The translations under genes and the position numbers were made by a program. Below, piece by piece: positions 1-8,947 of a stretch of 64,000 nt of DNA (position 1 is the first letter of the stretch; each line of letters begins with the position of its first letter). The notes beneath the pieces were generated by a model. It was not told the DNA's origin. It worked only from the letters and a program-made list of their open reading frames with translations, and made no database searches. Location of the stretch: contig NZ_CP025781.1 of assembly GCF_004194535.1 (NCBI RefSeq), positions 1,674,001 to 1,738,000 on the forward strand. The letters run 5' to 3'. The stretch is from Iodobacter fluviatilis. Lineage in GTDB: Bacteria; Pseudomonadota; Gammaproteobacteria; Burkholderiales; Chitinibacteraceae.

Positions 1-803
1 GAAACCCATTCTAATGTCGCTAGCTCCACAGATTCTAGGCTTTTCCAAGGCCCCAAACGATGAATCACTTCCGCTTTGTAGAGTCCGTTAATCGTCTCAG
101 CGAGTGCATTGTCGTAACTGTCGCCGGTCGTACCAACCGATGGCTCGATGCCTGCTTCAGTCAATCGCTCGGTATATCTAATCGATACATACTGCGATCC
201 ACGGTCGCTGTGATGAATCAGCGCTTCTCGCTCCGGTTGCCGCGCCCAAAGGGCTTGCTCTAACGCATCCAGCACAAACTCGGTTTGCATATTGCGACTC
301 ACTCGCCAGCCCACGATATACCGAGCGAATACATCAATCACAAACGCCACATACACGAAGCCTTGCCAAGTCGATACGTAGGTAAAATCCGACACCCAGA
401 GCTGATTCGGTCGTTCGGCGACAAATTGTCGGTTCACATGATCGAGTGGGCAAGCAACGGCAGGGTCTGGGCGTGTCGTGCGCACCGCTTTACCACGCGA
501 TATTCCGCGCAAACCTAGGCTGCGCATCAAACGCTCAACGGTACACCGCGCCACAAGATGCCCATCGCGCTTGAGTTGCCGCCAGACTTTGACGGCACCA
601 TACACCTGATGATTCTCTTGCCAGACGCGCGTAACTTCACCGCTCAGTTGCTCGTCACGAATGGCACGTTGGCAACGTAACGCGGGATTGCGCTGTCGAG
701 CGACATAACGTCGATAGGCAGACGGAGCGACCTGTAACAGTTTGCAGATCGGCTCGACCCCGTGCTGACCACGATGGGAATCGATGAATGACCTTACGAT
801 TTC
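1..803 (-). CDS. IS3-family transposase OrfB (rve integrase catalytic domain), 3' partial
   Basis: This frame encodes the DDE catalytic part of the transposase. Going downstream it shows a HTH_21-like segment ([19 protein letters not shown]), then the rve core. The first Asp is in [11 protein letters not shown], the second in [10 protein letters not shown] and the Glu in [13 protein letters not shown]. No stop occurs before the window edge. No good ATG lies at its start, and it overlaps orfA in the -1 frame, so it is probably made as an OrfAB fusion by ribosomal frameshifting. The frame is open only after a TGA that follows the AAAAAG stretch of orfA, so the shift must happen in the last 70 or so bases of orfA. 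No mutation is visible in the part seen. Confidence 0.9.
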
Positions 804-1114
804 AAGCGGCGGTCGAGCTCCGCCTGTGCGAAATACGCGCTGGCTAGGCGCAGAATTTCATTGGCCTTTTTAAGTTCGCGTACTTCTCGTTCCAGCGCTT
901 TGATTCGTTCGTTCTCTGCTGAATTTTTGTTGGCTTGAACGGTATCGCCGCCTTGTCGACGGCACCATGTGCGCAGTGTTTCGGGCGTGCAGCCTATTTT
1001 GCTGGCAATTGAAACGAGGGTAGCCCATTCGGATGGGTATTCAGCAAGGTGTTCAATGACCATGCGAACTGCTCGTTCACGGACTTCGGGGGAAAAGTGA
1101 GTTGATTTCTTCAT
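794..1114 (-). CDS. IS3-family transposase OrfA (HTH_Tnp_1)
   Basis: A 106-residue DNA-binding subunit of the insertion sequence. Residues 1-60 form the helix-turn-helix ([13 protein letters not shown], then [15 protein letters not shown]). Residues 65-95 form a leucine-zipper-like coiled coil ([21 protein letters not shown]) used for OrfA/OrfAB multimerisation in IS3 elements. The end (FAQAELDRR) is the usual junction with OrfB in this IS3 subgroup. Length and content are normal. A run AAAAAG in the coiled coil looks like a slip site, but OrfB's frame is closed just after it. Confidence 0.92.
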   Translation of the reverse strand: MKKSTHFSPEVRERAVRMVIEHLAEYPSEWATLVSIASKIGCTPETLRTWCRRQGGDTVQANKNSAENERIKALEREVRELKKANEILRLASAYFAQAELDRRLKS

Positions 1115-1191
1115 GGCGCCATTCTCTCAAGAATTGGAGCCTCCGCGAAACCCGGTGCGATTCACTATTGGCATTATAAAAACCCAGTAAA

Positions 1192-2322
1192 TTATTGAAC
1201 GATATTTTTCATCTTAAGCCATGTATTCCATGATTCGTCTTCCAGCTCATAGGCACCACGTGACTCCTTCCATACAATGCCACGCTCTCGTAAAGCATCC
1301 AAAGCCGTCTGAATAGATCCCGTTGATAGCCCTTGAGCTACCGCACCATATTCAGCCATTGAGCTGGCACTGAATGGGCTAAATTGGCCATGTTGAATAG
1401 ACATCACCCGAATAATCGCCTGCTGTAATGCCGAAAGAGATGTGTATTCATTTTCAATTTCAGTCCAAATTCGACTTTGCAATACAGTGCCGCCCGCTTG
1501 AATTTTTTGATTCAAGTCAGGAGCAGACTGCATCTCCAAAGCAACGTCACTGATAATGCTACGTAAAAACTCAGGTCGATAGCCCACTAATTGAAAGGTA
1601 TCCCAAACGGCATTTGGATCTAGCTGATTATCCGAAGCCAAACTCTTATTAATATGCGCGGTATATCCATCGGTGAACTCACGACTCAACATCGGAAAAT
1701 CCATCACACTTGAACCAAAAAACGGCATTTTGCTGCTCATCACCAAATGAGCCAACTTATCGCGATTTGATCCAGTAAAAACAAGCATGAGCTTGGGCGC
1801 ATCATTACTGTTATTCATTCCATCTCGAGCTGCTTTTAAGGCAAACATGCTGGCTTCACCTTCTTTACTAATTAAGGCGTGCTGAGCTTCATCAACAATT
1901 AAAAGAATTGGTTTTTTAGTAAGCTGCTGTAGTAGCTGCAATCCTTGAAATAGAGTCATCCCTTCAGGCAAGCCAATGGCCTGAAAATCAAAAGAAAACC
2001 CAGCAACACTAAATTTACTGAGGCCGGTTGATTTAGCGGCCTTGGCCACGGCCCCTGACTCCTGATAAATCGCCTCCTTCACCACATCGGCGATCAGCTC
2101 CGCAGGATCCCGAGATCGGTCAGACCATAAATCAATGTAGACAGCCAGCCAACCTCGCTGTTTTGCCTCTGGTAGCAAATCTTCTCGTAAAAAAGTGGTT
2201 TTTCCAACCCGACGCTTTGCAGTTAGAAATAAGCCAGATCTTTTATCTACCAAGCTATCGCCTTGGAGCGCATCGCAATACATCTCTGCCACTTTTGGGC
2301 GTCTATAGCTGTAGATTTTCAT
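1192..2322 (-). CDS. AAA/STAND-like P-loop ATPase with C-terminal winged-helix region
   Basis: A 376-residue cytoplasmic ATPase. Walker A is at residues 34-43 (TAKRRVGKTT, an Arg-rich P-loop), Walker B at 138-146 (ILLIVDEAQ) and a sensor-1-like strand near 181-186 (VFTGSNR). From about 290 the region is helical and looks like a winged helix (SALQQAIIRVMS, then TALDALRERGIVW). This layout resembles the archaeal-ATPase/Orc-like and STAND group, in which the ATPase governs a partner or acts as a sensor. The start ATG has no competing alternative. The gene stands alone: a strong hairpin at 2468-2515 separates it from the dpp operon, and the IS begins 27 bp after its stop. A downstream partner, if there was one, lies past the IS. 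Its function is not known. Confidence 0.7.
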   Translation of the reverse strand: MKIYSYRRPKVAEMYCDALQGDSLVDKRSGLFLTAKRRVGKTTFLREDLLPEAKQRGWLAVYIDLWSDRSRDPAELIADVVKEAIYQESGAVAKAAKSTGLSKFSVAGFSFDFQAIGLPEGMTLFQGLQLLQQLTKKPILLIVDEAQHALISKEGEASMFALKAARDGMNNSNDAPKLMLVFTGSNRDKLAHLVMSSKMPFFGSSVMDFPMLSREFTDGYTAHINKSLASDNQLDPNAVWDTFQLVGYRPEFLRSIISDVALEMQSAPDLNQKIQAGGTVLQSRIWTEIENEYTSLSALQQAIIRVMSIQHGQFSPFSASSMAEYGAVAQGLSTGSIQTALDALRERGIVWKESRGAYELEDESWNTWLKMKNIVQ

Positions 2323-2467
2323 CGCTATTACCTTGAATTATCAATTTTTCATAAATTATGATTTTTTGATAATTGTAGATAATTGAGCGTTCTGACACAA
2401 GGTAAAACCACCATCAGTGGATCAAAAAAAAATATGCTGAGTCAAGCCAGCCCCTTTACCCCTCCCC

Positions 2468-2515
2468 AAAATAATACGCCGCCATCTCGATATGAGAGTG
2501 GCGGCGTATTATTTT
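2468..2515 (-). terminator. Intrinsic terminator of the dpp operon
   Basis: A perfect 17-bp stem (2468-2484 with 2499-2515) has a 14-nt loop that can extend by four more pairs. Read on the minus strand it lies just after the dppF stop and ends in a T-rich arm. It separates the dpp operon from the ATPase gene downstream. Confidence 0.85.
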
Positions 2516-2544
2516 GCTGGCGGGTGCTGCCCACGCGTATTAGA

Positions 2545-3528
2545 TCAAACCGTAATTTCTTCCACGCGGTGGCAAGCCACTAAGCGGCCTTCGATTGGGC
2601 GTAGTTTGGGTACTTCTGTACGACAATGGTCGGTGGCAAAGGGGCAACGGGTGTTGAAAGCGCAGCCGCTAGGTGGGTTAAGGGGTGAAGGCAGTTCACC
2701 CAATAATTTTACTTTAGAGCCACGGTCTTCAGCGCGGATCGCTGGTGTTGCGGACATCAATGCTCGGGTGTAGGGATGTAGTGGCCGATCAAACAGCACA
2801 TCCTTAGGACCGTGCTCCACGCCTACGCCAAAGTACATCACCAGCACATCATCGGCTACGTGTTCAACCACGGATAGATTGTGACTAATAAACACGTAAG
2901 CAATGCCCAGCTCGTCTTGCAGATCCATAAACAAATTCAAAATCTGCGCCTGAATCGATACATCCAGCGCCGAAGTTGGCTCATCGGCCACCACTACGCT
3001 AGGGGTAAGCATCATGGCGCGGGCCACGGCAATACGCTGGCGCTGGCCGCCAGAGAACATATGCGGGTAGCGATGATAATGCTCTGGGCGCAGGCCCACG
3101 CGGGTCATCATGGCGCGTACTTTTTCTTCGCGTTCTGCGGCGCTCAGCGAGGTATTAAGCAGCAGCGGTTCGGCCAGCATGGTGCCAATTTGCTTACGCG
3201 GGTTTAAGGAGGCATACGGGTTTTGAAACACCATCTGCACTTTAGGGCGCAGGATTTTTAAATCAGCGGCCGAGGCCCCCACAGTATCCACACCGGCAAT
3301 TTGCAACTGACCAGAGGTAAGCTCTTCAATCAAAGTGAGCTGGCGTGCGAGGGTTGATTTACCACAGCCCGATTCACCCACCACCGCCAGTGTTTTTTTA
3401 GGCGCTAGACTAAAACTCACGCTATTGAGTGCTTTCACCGTGGCGGCAGGCTTCATAAAGCCGCGTGATACATGGTAGTGACGCGATAATTCGCTGGCGA
3501 CTAGGATAGGTTGGATTACATCGCTCAT
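2545..3528 (-). CDS. dppF: Dipeptide ABC transporter ATP-binding protein DppF
   Basis: The second ATPase of an oligopeptide/dipeptide importer, 327 aa. Walker A is at 51-59 (GESGCGKST), a Q-loop sits in [10 protein letters not shown], the signature FSGGQ is at 158-162 and Walker B at 177-184 (VVVADEPT), followed by SALD and the switch His in FISHNL. The C-terminal oligopeptide_HPY region ([14 protein letters not shown]) and its cysteines ([14 protein letters not shown]) are typical of DppF/OppF. It overlaps the end of dppD by 4 nt (ATGA), so translation is probably coupled. It works with DppD at the cytoplasmic face of DppBC. Confidence 0.9.
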   Translation of the reverse strand: MSDVIQPILVASELSRHYHVSRGFMKPAATVKALNSVSFSLAPKKTLAVVGESGCGKSTLARQLTLIEELTSGQLQIAGVDTVGASAADLKILRPKVQMVFQNPYASLNPRKQIGTMLAEPLLLNTSLSAAEREEKVRAMMTRVGLRPEHYHRYPHMFSGGQRQRIAVARAMMLTPSVVVADEPTSALDVSIQAQILNLFMDLQDELGIAYVFISHNLSVVEHVADDVLVMYFGVGVEHGPKDVLFDRPLHPYTRALMSATPAIRAEDRGSKVKLLGELPSPLNPPSGCAFNTRCPFATDHCRTEVPKLRPIEGRLVACHRVEEITV

Positions 3529-4505
3529 GCTTGTGGTCTCCCCGCTTCGTCCAATGGTGTAATGCAGCGCACGGTGCCTACGCCCGCTATCGTGATATCT
3601 GGACGTTTGGTTTTACAGGATTCTTGTACATACGGGCAGCGTGGCGAAAGTAGACATCCAACTGGCCTATCGTATTGCCCCGGTACCACACCTGGCAAAG
3701 TCGCTAAGCGATGTGCGCCCTTGCTGTGCTCAGGAATAGAGCTCAGCAAAGCTTGCGTGTAAGGGTGGCGAGGATAATCAAAGATCGCAGGTACAGGGCT
3801 GGTTTCTGCCACTTGGCCTGCATACATCACCACCACACGCTGCGCCACTTCGGCAATCACGGCCAGATCATGGGTGATTAAGATCAGCGCCATATCGTGC
3901 TGCTTTTGCAGATTAACTAAGAGCTCCATAATCTGCGCTTGCACAGTTACATCGAGCGCGGTGGTTGGCTCATCGGCAATCAGCAAGCGCGGCTTACAGG
4001 CAATCGCCATGGCGATCATCACCCGCTGGCTCATCCCGCCGGATAATTGATGCGGATAGGCATCCAGCCGAGATTTAGCGTCTGGGATCTCCACCATTTC
4101 TAAGAGCTCCAGCGCACGCTGGCGCGCGGCAGCCCCCTTCAAGCCTTCATGCTGCTGCAAGGTTTCCATCAGCTGATAGCCAACGGTATAAGCAGGATTG
4201 AGGCTAGATAAAGCATCCTGAAAAATCATGGCGATATCTTTACCGATGATTTTGCGCTTATCGTTGGCCTTCATATTCAGCAGGTCTTTGCCTTCAAAAG
4301 ACAATTGATCCGCAGTGACTCGGCCCGGTGCATCAATCAAGCCCATCAAGGCCAACATGGTGACACTTTTACCCGAGCCTGACTCGCCTACAATCCCGAC
4401 GATCTCGCCACGGTTAATCGAAAAATCGACGCTTTCTACCGCCCGAAATGGCTTATCAACCGAACCAAACGCTACGGAGAGGTTTTTTATATCTAATAAA
4501 CTCAT
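3525..4505 (-). CDS. dppD: Dipeptide ABC transporter ATP-binding protein DppD
   Basis: The first ATPase of the importer, 326 aa from the chosen start. An upstream extension of 28 codons is open, but only [10 protein letters not shown] matches the family N-terminus. Walker A is at 40-47 (GESGSGKS), the signature LSGG at 154-157 and Walker B at 174-179 (LLIADEP). The C-terminal [12 protein letters not shown] segment and the Cys cluster ([14 protein letters not shown]) are usual for DppD/OppD. Its stop overlaps the dppF start. Upstream, 215 bp with two inverted copies of a dispersed repeat separate it from dppC, which is unusual inside a dpp operon. Confidence 0.9.
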   Translation of the reverse strand: MSLLDIKNLSVAFGSVDKPFRAVESVDFSINRGEIVGIVGESGSGKSVTMLALMGLIDAPGRVTADQLSFEGKDLLNMKANDKRKIIGKDIAMIFQDALSSLNPAYTVGYQLMETLQQHEGLKGAAARQRALELLEMVEIPDAKSRLDAYPHQLSGGMSQRVMIAMAIACKPRLLIADEPTTALDVTVQAQIMELLVNLQKQHDMALILITHDLAVIAEVAQRVVVMYAGQVAETSPVPAIFDYPRHPYTQALLSSIPEHSKGAHRLATLPGVVPGQYDRPVGCLLSPRCPYVQESCKTKRPDITIAGVGTVRCITPLDEAGRPQA

Positions 4506-4720
4506 CTTTTTCTCTCTATGTACATCGAGCAAGCTAAACCTATAAAAAAGTTCTGTAGACACAAAGAACAGGAAGGACACAGAGCACACTGAGAAAGGCG
4601 GAGTAAAACCATTGAGTAAAGTAATCGCTCAATTCCCCCGCCCAAATACGTTTTTCTCAGTGTTCTCGCTTTTGTCTTTCTCCATGTTCTCTGTGTCGCC
4701 AGATCTTTTTGACTTTTGGG
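4506..4720. repeat. Spacer holding two opposed copies of a CTCTGTG-rich dispersed repeat
   Basis: Between dppD and dppC there are two degenerate copies of one repeat. On the minus strand, about 4610-4559 reads TTTCTCAGTGTGCTCTGTGT. On the plus strand, about 4648-4700 reads TTTTTCTCAGTGTTCTCG and then TCTCCATGTTCTCTGTGTC. They point away from each other. Related copies occur at 31701 and 51290. Nothing here looks coding. Confidence 0.6.
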
Positions 4721-5632
4721 TTAAGCCAGCTTTTTCAGTTTTGGGTCTAGCGCGTCGCGCAGGCCATCGCCCATTAGATTGAGCGCCAACACGGTGATCA
4801 AGATCGTTACCCCCGGCATGGTCACTACCCACCAAGCGCGCTCGATATAGTCGCGGGCAGAAGCCAACATCGTGCCCCATTCTGGCAGCGGCGGCTGAGC
4901 ACCAAGGCCCAAGAAGCCCAAAGCTGCAGCATCCAAAATGGCGGCAGAAAAGCCTAGCGTTGCTTGCACAATCAACGGCGCCATGCAATTTGGCAGCACC
5001 GTGTTAAACATCAAGCGCAACTTACCCGCGCCCGATAGGCGGGACGCAATCACATAATCTTTAGCTAGCTCGCCCATAGCCGAAGCCCGTGCCAGCCTGA
5101 CATAAGATGGCAAGCTCACTACCGCAATCGCCAAAATCGTATTCAGCAGCCCTGGCCCTAGCACGGCCACAATCGCCACAGCGAGCAGTAATGAAGGCAG
5201 AGCCATCATCACATCCATCGCACGCATAATGGAGGTGCCAATAAAGTTAGGATAAAAAGCGGCAATCATTCCCAGCACAATCCCTGGCAATAGCGACATC
5301 GTTACCGAGATCAAGCCAATCATTAAACTCAGCCTTGCACCGTGGAGTAGGCGGCTGAGAATATCCCGACCCACTTCGTCGGTTCCCAAAATAAACTGCC
5401 AAGAGCCACCGGTTTGCCACGCAGGAGGGGTTAAAAAGAACTCGCGATACTGCTCGCTAGGCGCGTGCGGAGCCAGCCAAGGCGCCAGCAAAGCCGACAC
5501 CACCATGAGCATAAAAAAGATAAATGAAACCAAGGCACCACGATTGGCGCTAAAGCTTTGCCAAAATTCTTTAAGTGGTGATGGATAGCTATAAAGTGGC
5601 TCTGCAACGGCCAAAGACTTAATGTTCGACAT
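4721..5632 (-). CDS. dppC: Dipeptide ABC transporter permease DppC
   Basis: An inner-membrane permease of 303 aa with the OppC-type N-terminal segment and about six transmembrane helices. The BPD_transp_1 EAA loop lies around residues 205-225 (DYVIASRLSGAGKLRLMFNTVLPN), where the permease contacts the ATPases. The LGTDEVGRDILSRLLHGAR motif near residue 82 is strongly conserved in DppC/OppC. Only 2 nt separate it from dppB, so the two permeases are co-translated. A shorter antisense-looking frame inside it is not a gene. Confidence 0.92.
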   Translation of the reverse strand: MSNIKSLAVAEPLYSYPSPLKEFWQSFSANRGALVSFIFFMLMVVSALLAPWLAPHAPSEQYREFFLTPPAWQTGGSWQFILGTDEVGRDILSRLLHGARLSLMIGLISVTMSLLPGIVLGMIAAFYPNFIGTSIMRAMDVMMALPSLLLAVAIVAVLGPGLLNTILAIAVVSLPSYVRLARASAMGELAKDYVIASRLSGAGKLRLMFNTVLPNCMAPLIVQATLGFSAAILDAAALGFLGLGAQPPLPEWGTMLASARDYIERAWWVVTMPGVTILITVLALNLMGDGLRDALDPKLKKLA

Positions 5633-5634
5633 AC

Positions 5635-6645
5635 TTACCTCGCATGGCGAATACGTGGATTGATAATGCCATACAGCACATCAACCACTAGGTTAACAAT
5701 AATAATCAGCGTAGCGATTAATAAAATACCGCCCTGCACCACCGGATAATCACGACGCGAAATCGAATCTATCAGCCATTTGCCAATGCCAGGCCAAGAG
5801 AAAATACTCTCTGTCAGTACGGCACCAGCCAGCATGGTGCCAACTTGTAAACCAATCACCGTGACCACGGGCATCAGCGCATTTCTTAAAGCGTGCACCA
5901 GTACGATCCGCGTTTTGGAAAGACCCTTAGCGCGGGCCGTGCGGATATATTCTTCACGCAACACTTCTAGCATGGACGAGCGCGTCATCCGAGCAATCAC
6001 CGCCATAGGAATGGTGCCCAATACGATGGTTGGCAAGATCAGATGCATAACGGCAGATTTAAACGCGCCTTCTTCGCCAGAAATCAGCGTATCAATCAGC
6101 ATTAAGCCCGTAACACGCGGAATATCAAATTCCAAATCTAAACGCCCCGACACAGGCGTCCAGCCTAGCTGCACCGAAAACAGCATAATCAGCAGTAAGC
6201 CCCACCAGAAAATCGGCATTGAATAACCCGTTAAGGCGGTACCCATGACCGCATGGTCGATCGCGGTACCACGACGCGTTGCTGCCACAATCCCTGCGGC
6301 CAGCCCCGTTACCGTGGCAAACAACATGGCGCACATTGAAAGCTCAAATGTGGCAGGGAATAGCGCCCAGAAATCACTAATCACGGGCTCATGCGTTACT
6401 AAAGAAAAACCTAAATCGCCATGCAATACTTTCAGCAGATATTGCCAGTACTGCACATATAAAGGCTGATCTAAGCCAAGCCGAATCAGGGCTTGGCGAT
6501 AAAATTCGGGGTCTAAACGGCGCTCACCCACCATCACCAAAACCGGATCTCCCGGAATCATATGAATCAGCGCAAACGCTAAAACGGTGATACCCAGAAA
6601 GGTGGGAATCGTGACGCTTAAGCGACGAAAAATAAAACTAAACAT
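5635..6645 (-). CDS. dppB: Dipeptide ABC transporter permease DppB
   Basis: A 336-residue inner-membrane permease. The N-terminal helix (MFSFIFRRLSVTIPTFLGITVLAF) and the following IHMIPGDPV segment are diagnostic of DppB/OppB. The EAA-type loop is at about 240-265 (EYIRTARAKGLSKTRIVLVHALRNALMPVV). ESIFSWPGIGKWLIDSI and RRDYPVVQG near the end are also conserved. It is followed at once by dppC and preceded by a 183-nt gap with a hairpin after dppA. Confidence 0.92.
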   Translation of the reverse strand: MFSFIFRRLSVTIPTFLGITVLAFALIHMIPGDPVLVMVGERRLDPEFYRQALIRLGLDQPLYVQYWQYLLKVLHGDLGFSLVTHEPVISDFWALFPATFELSMCAMLFATVTGLAAGIVAATRRGTAIDHAVMGTALTGYSMPIFWWGLLLIMLFSVQLGWTPVSGRLDLEFDIPRVTGLMLIDTLISGEEGAFKSAVMHLILPTIVLGTIPMAVIARMTRSSMLEVLREEYIRTARAKGLSKTRIVLVHALRNALMPVVTVIGLQVGTMLAGAVLTESIFSWPGIGKWLIDSISRRDYPVVQGGILLIATLIIIVNLVVDVLYGIINPRIRHAR

Positions 6646-6780
6646 GGATATTTCTCCATACGGCGCACTGCAGTTTTAGCTGCGAAAAACATAAAAAACT
6701 TTAGCTACGTAAACGCACCTTCAGCACAAAAACAGCAACTCCAAAGGCCAGTGACAGCAACATACACAAAAGCACTACGC

Positions 6781-6809
6781 AAAAACGGCCGCCCGAATCG
6801 CAGCGGCCG
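6781..6809 (-). terminator. Hairpin after dppA (terminator or attenuator inside the operon)
   Basis: On the minus strand a 7-bp GC stem (GCGGCCG pairs 6803-6809 with 6786-6792) is followed by TTTTT. It lies 20 nt after the dppA stop and before dppB. Such hairpins are common between a binding-protein gene and its permease genes. They let some transcripts stop, so that the binding protein is made in excess. Confidence 0.75.
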
Positions 6810-6828
6810 CTCTCTCAAACCAAAAGCA

Positions 6829-8427
6829 TTACTTCAAGCTCACGCCAACAAAAGAGTTCAGGCCAAATGGGCTGATCTTGTAGCCTTGCACTTCTTTACG
6901 CATCGGCTGATACACAGTCGAGTGAGCAATTGTGGTCCAAGGAAGTTCGCGCTTAAAGATTTCCTGTGCTTTTTCGTACAGTTTAGTGCGCTCGCCTTGA
7001 TTATTAAGCGCGCGCGCTTTAGTGATCAAGCCATCGAACTCTTTATCGCACCACTTGGCGTAGTTATTGCCATCCAAGGATCCGCAAGCCAAATTCACAC
7101 CTAGCCAGTTATCAGGATCGCCATTATCCCCAGTCCAACCCACCAAGATGGTGTCGTGCTCACCCGCCTTACCGCGTTTCAGGTACTCGCCCCACTCGTA
7201 AGTGGTGATCTTGCCTTTCACGCCAACTTTAGCCCAATCTGCTTGGATCATTTCGGCCATCAGCTTGGCATTTGGGTTGTAAGGGCGCTGTACTGGCATC
7301 GCCCATAAGGTGATCTCAGTGCCTTCGGCAATACCGGCTTTTTTCAGCAAAGCCTTCGCTTTAACCGGATCATAAGCCGCATCTTTTAGCTTTTTATTGT
7401 AAGACCATTGTGTTGGTGGCATTGGGTTAGTCGCAGACTGGCCCGCACCTTGGTAAACCGCTTCGATAATGGCTTTCTTATTAATCGCCATATCCAACGC
7501 TTGGCGAACTTCCAGCTTATCTAGTGGTTTGTGCTGAACGTTGTAAGCCAAATAGCCAAGATTAAAACCAGCTTGTGAAGGCACAGTTAAACTTTTGTTT
7601 TCTTGCATGGCTTTCAGATCAGCTGGCTTTGGATAAACCATCACATGGCATTCACCCTTTTGCAGCTTTTGGTAGCGCACAGATGCATCTGGGGTAATCG
7701 CAAAAATCAGTTTATCCAGTTTTACATCGCCTTTCTTCCAGTATTCTGGATTGGCATCAAAGCGAATATTGCTGTCTTTTTGATAGCTCTTAAACACAAA
7801 TGGGCCAGTACCAATCGGCATGGTGTTCATTTGCGAGGTTTTGCCGCTCTTCACCAAGCTATCTGCGTATTCAGCCGAGTAGATCGAGGCAAAAGACATG
7901 GCTATATTTTGCAAGAATGCGGCATCAACAGTTTTAAGCTTCAGGCGAATCGTGTAAGCATCAACTTTTTCGATACCTACGATATTGGTGTCTAAAGCCA
8001 TATCCGATACATAGGGGAAATCAGATGGCGCTGCCTTATTAAACGGCAGGTTTTTGTTCGTCATGCGTTGGAAAGTGAATTCCACATCGTCGGCATTAAA
8101 ATCACGACTTGGCTTAAAGAAAGGCGTGGTATGAAACTTAACACCTTTACGCAGATTAAAGGTGTAAGTCAGACCATCTGGCGATACTTCCCACTTTTCT
8201 GCTAAACCTGGCTCAATTTGGGTAGAGCCTTGTTTAAATTGCACCAAGCGATTGAAAACAGTTTCAGCAGAGGCATCAAAATCCGTGCCAGAGGTATAAC
8301 GCACCGGATCAAAACCAGCAGGGCTACCTTCAGAACAAAAAATCAAAGTTTTTCCGGCGGCCATTGCAGCCCCCGCATTCAAAGCACACGCCGTAGCGAG
8401 AATATATCCGAGCTGTTTCAATCGCAT
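6829..8427 (-). CDS. dppA: Periplasmic dipeptide-binding protein DppA
   Basis: A family-5 extracellular solute-binding protein (SBP_bac_5), 532 aa from the chosen ATG. An upstream GTG five codons earlier is rejected because GGGAG lies at a good distance before the ATG. The Sec signal peptide ends around residue 23 (ATACALNAGAAMAAG). Family motifs visible are EGSPAGFDPVRYTSGTDFDA, the GTGPFVFKSYQKD segment and GWTGDNGDPDNW, all characteristic of DppA rather than OppA. Length is close to E. coli DppA (535). It captures dipeptides (in some species also haem or 5-aminolevulinate) for DppBCDF. Confidence 0.92.
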   Translation of the reverse strand: MRLKQLGYILATACALNAGAAMAAGKTLIFCSEGSPAGFDPVRYTSGTDFDASAETVFNRLVQFKQGSTQIEPGLAEKWEVSPDGLTYTFNLRKGVKFHTTPFFKPSRDFNADDVEFTFQRMTNKNLPFNKAAPSDFPYVSDMALDTNIVGIEKVDAYTIRLKLKTVDAAFLQNIAMSFASIYSAEYADSLVKSGKTSQMNTMPIGTGPFVFKSYQKDSNIRFDANPEYWKKGDVKLDKLIFAITPDASVRYQKLQKGECHVMVYPKPADLKAMQENKSLTVPSQAGFNLGYLAYNVQHKPLDKLEVRQALDMAINKKAIIEAVYQGAGQSATNPMPPTQWSYNKKLKDAAYDPVKAKALLKKAGIAEGTEITLWAMPVQRPYNPNAKLMAEMIQADWAKVGVKGKITTYEWGEYLKRGKAGEHDTILVGWTGDNGDPDNWLGVNLACGSLDGNNYAKWCDKEFDGLITKARALNNQGERTKLYEKAQEIFKRELPWTTIAHSTVYQPMRKEVQGYKISPFGLNSFVGVSLK

Positions 8428-8889
8428 TTGTGATTCTCCCACCTTACTACGTTAATAGAGAAAACTCTTTCCGAGTCCAAAAGTGCTGCCTAGCAGTAAA
8501 CCTCACGTTAAGGACTGCTCCTACTAGAGATATCCCCAACGCGTTAAGCCATGACTTTTTGTGAAATGGGTATTAGGCCTTCTCACTACATGGCCTCTAC
8601 TCTAAAAAAAAACGATATAAATCAAATACAAGGAGGTCACTGGAGTTAAAAACAAACAGAATTTCAGTTTTACGCAAACATAAGTTTAGAGCGGTTAATT
8701 ATTTAGCATAAAAAAACAAAATACCTTTAACCAGCGCATTTATGTATCAATTAGTCAGGATTGTTGTAAGTAAATATTCAACCATAAAAACCAATGCACT
8801 TTTAAAACAGTGACAAGCATTCATTTAACTTACAAATAATTACAAATTACTCAAAAAATAATTACTATTTTTTTACAAAAGCTTAACAA
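8428..8889. other. AT-rich intergenic region upstream of dppA
   Basis: About 460 bp between dppA and the terminator of the PEP-CTERM gene. It is strongly AT-rich towards 8700-8885 and has no convincing reading frame. It should hold the dppA promoter on the minus strand, but no clear -35/-10 pair could be assigned. An SD-like AAGGAGGT at about 8631 has no start codon after it. Confidence 0.5.
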
Positions 8890-8915
8890 AAAAACGACCC
8901 TGTAGGGTCGTTTTT
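8890..8915 (-). terminator. Intrinsic terminator after the PEP-CTERM gene
   Basis: A stem of 11 bp (AAAAACGACCC at 8890-8900 with GGGTCGTTTTT at 8905-8915) has a TGTA loop. It ends in T-runs on both strands and lies about 33 nt past the stop of the minus-strand PEP-CTERM gene. Confidence 0.9.
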
Positions 8916-8947
8916 AACTAAAGAGGTGGGTTCATCTCTTTGCTGTA

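Larger units (their letters stand above)
1..1164 (-). mobile_element. IS3-family insertion sequence, partial (runs off the left edge)
   Basis: Two overlapping minus-strand reading frames, orfA and orfB in a -1 relationship, encode an IS3-type transposase. The outer end upstream of orfA reads TGAATCGCACCGGGTTTC on the minus strand. It starts with the TG expected of IS3 ends and puts the boundary near 1164. The other end, its inverted repeat and any target duplication lie outside the window. The element sits 27 bp past the stop codon of the neighbouring ATPase gene. Confidence 0.9.

Noticed and set aside
4629-4988. Cys/Trp-rich minus-strand frame over the end of dppC
   Set aside because: It overlaps dppC in another frame with no family features; dppC itself is strongly supported.
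8625-8660. Strong Shine-Dalgarno-like AAGGAGGT
   Set aside because: No start codon or open frame follows at a useful distance; it sits in an AT-rich promoter region.
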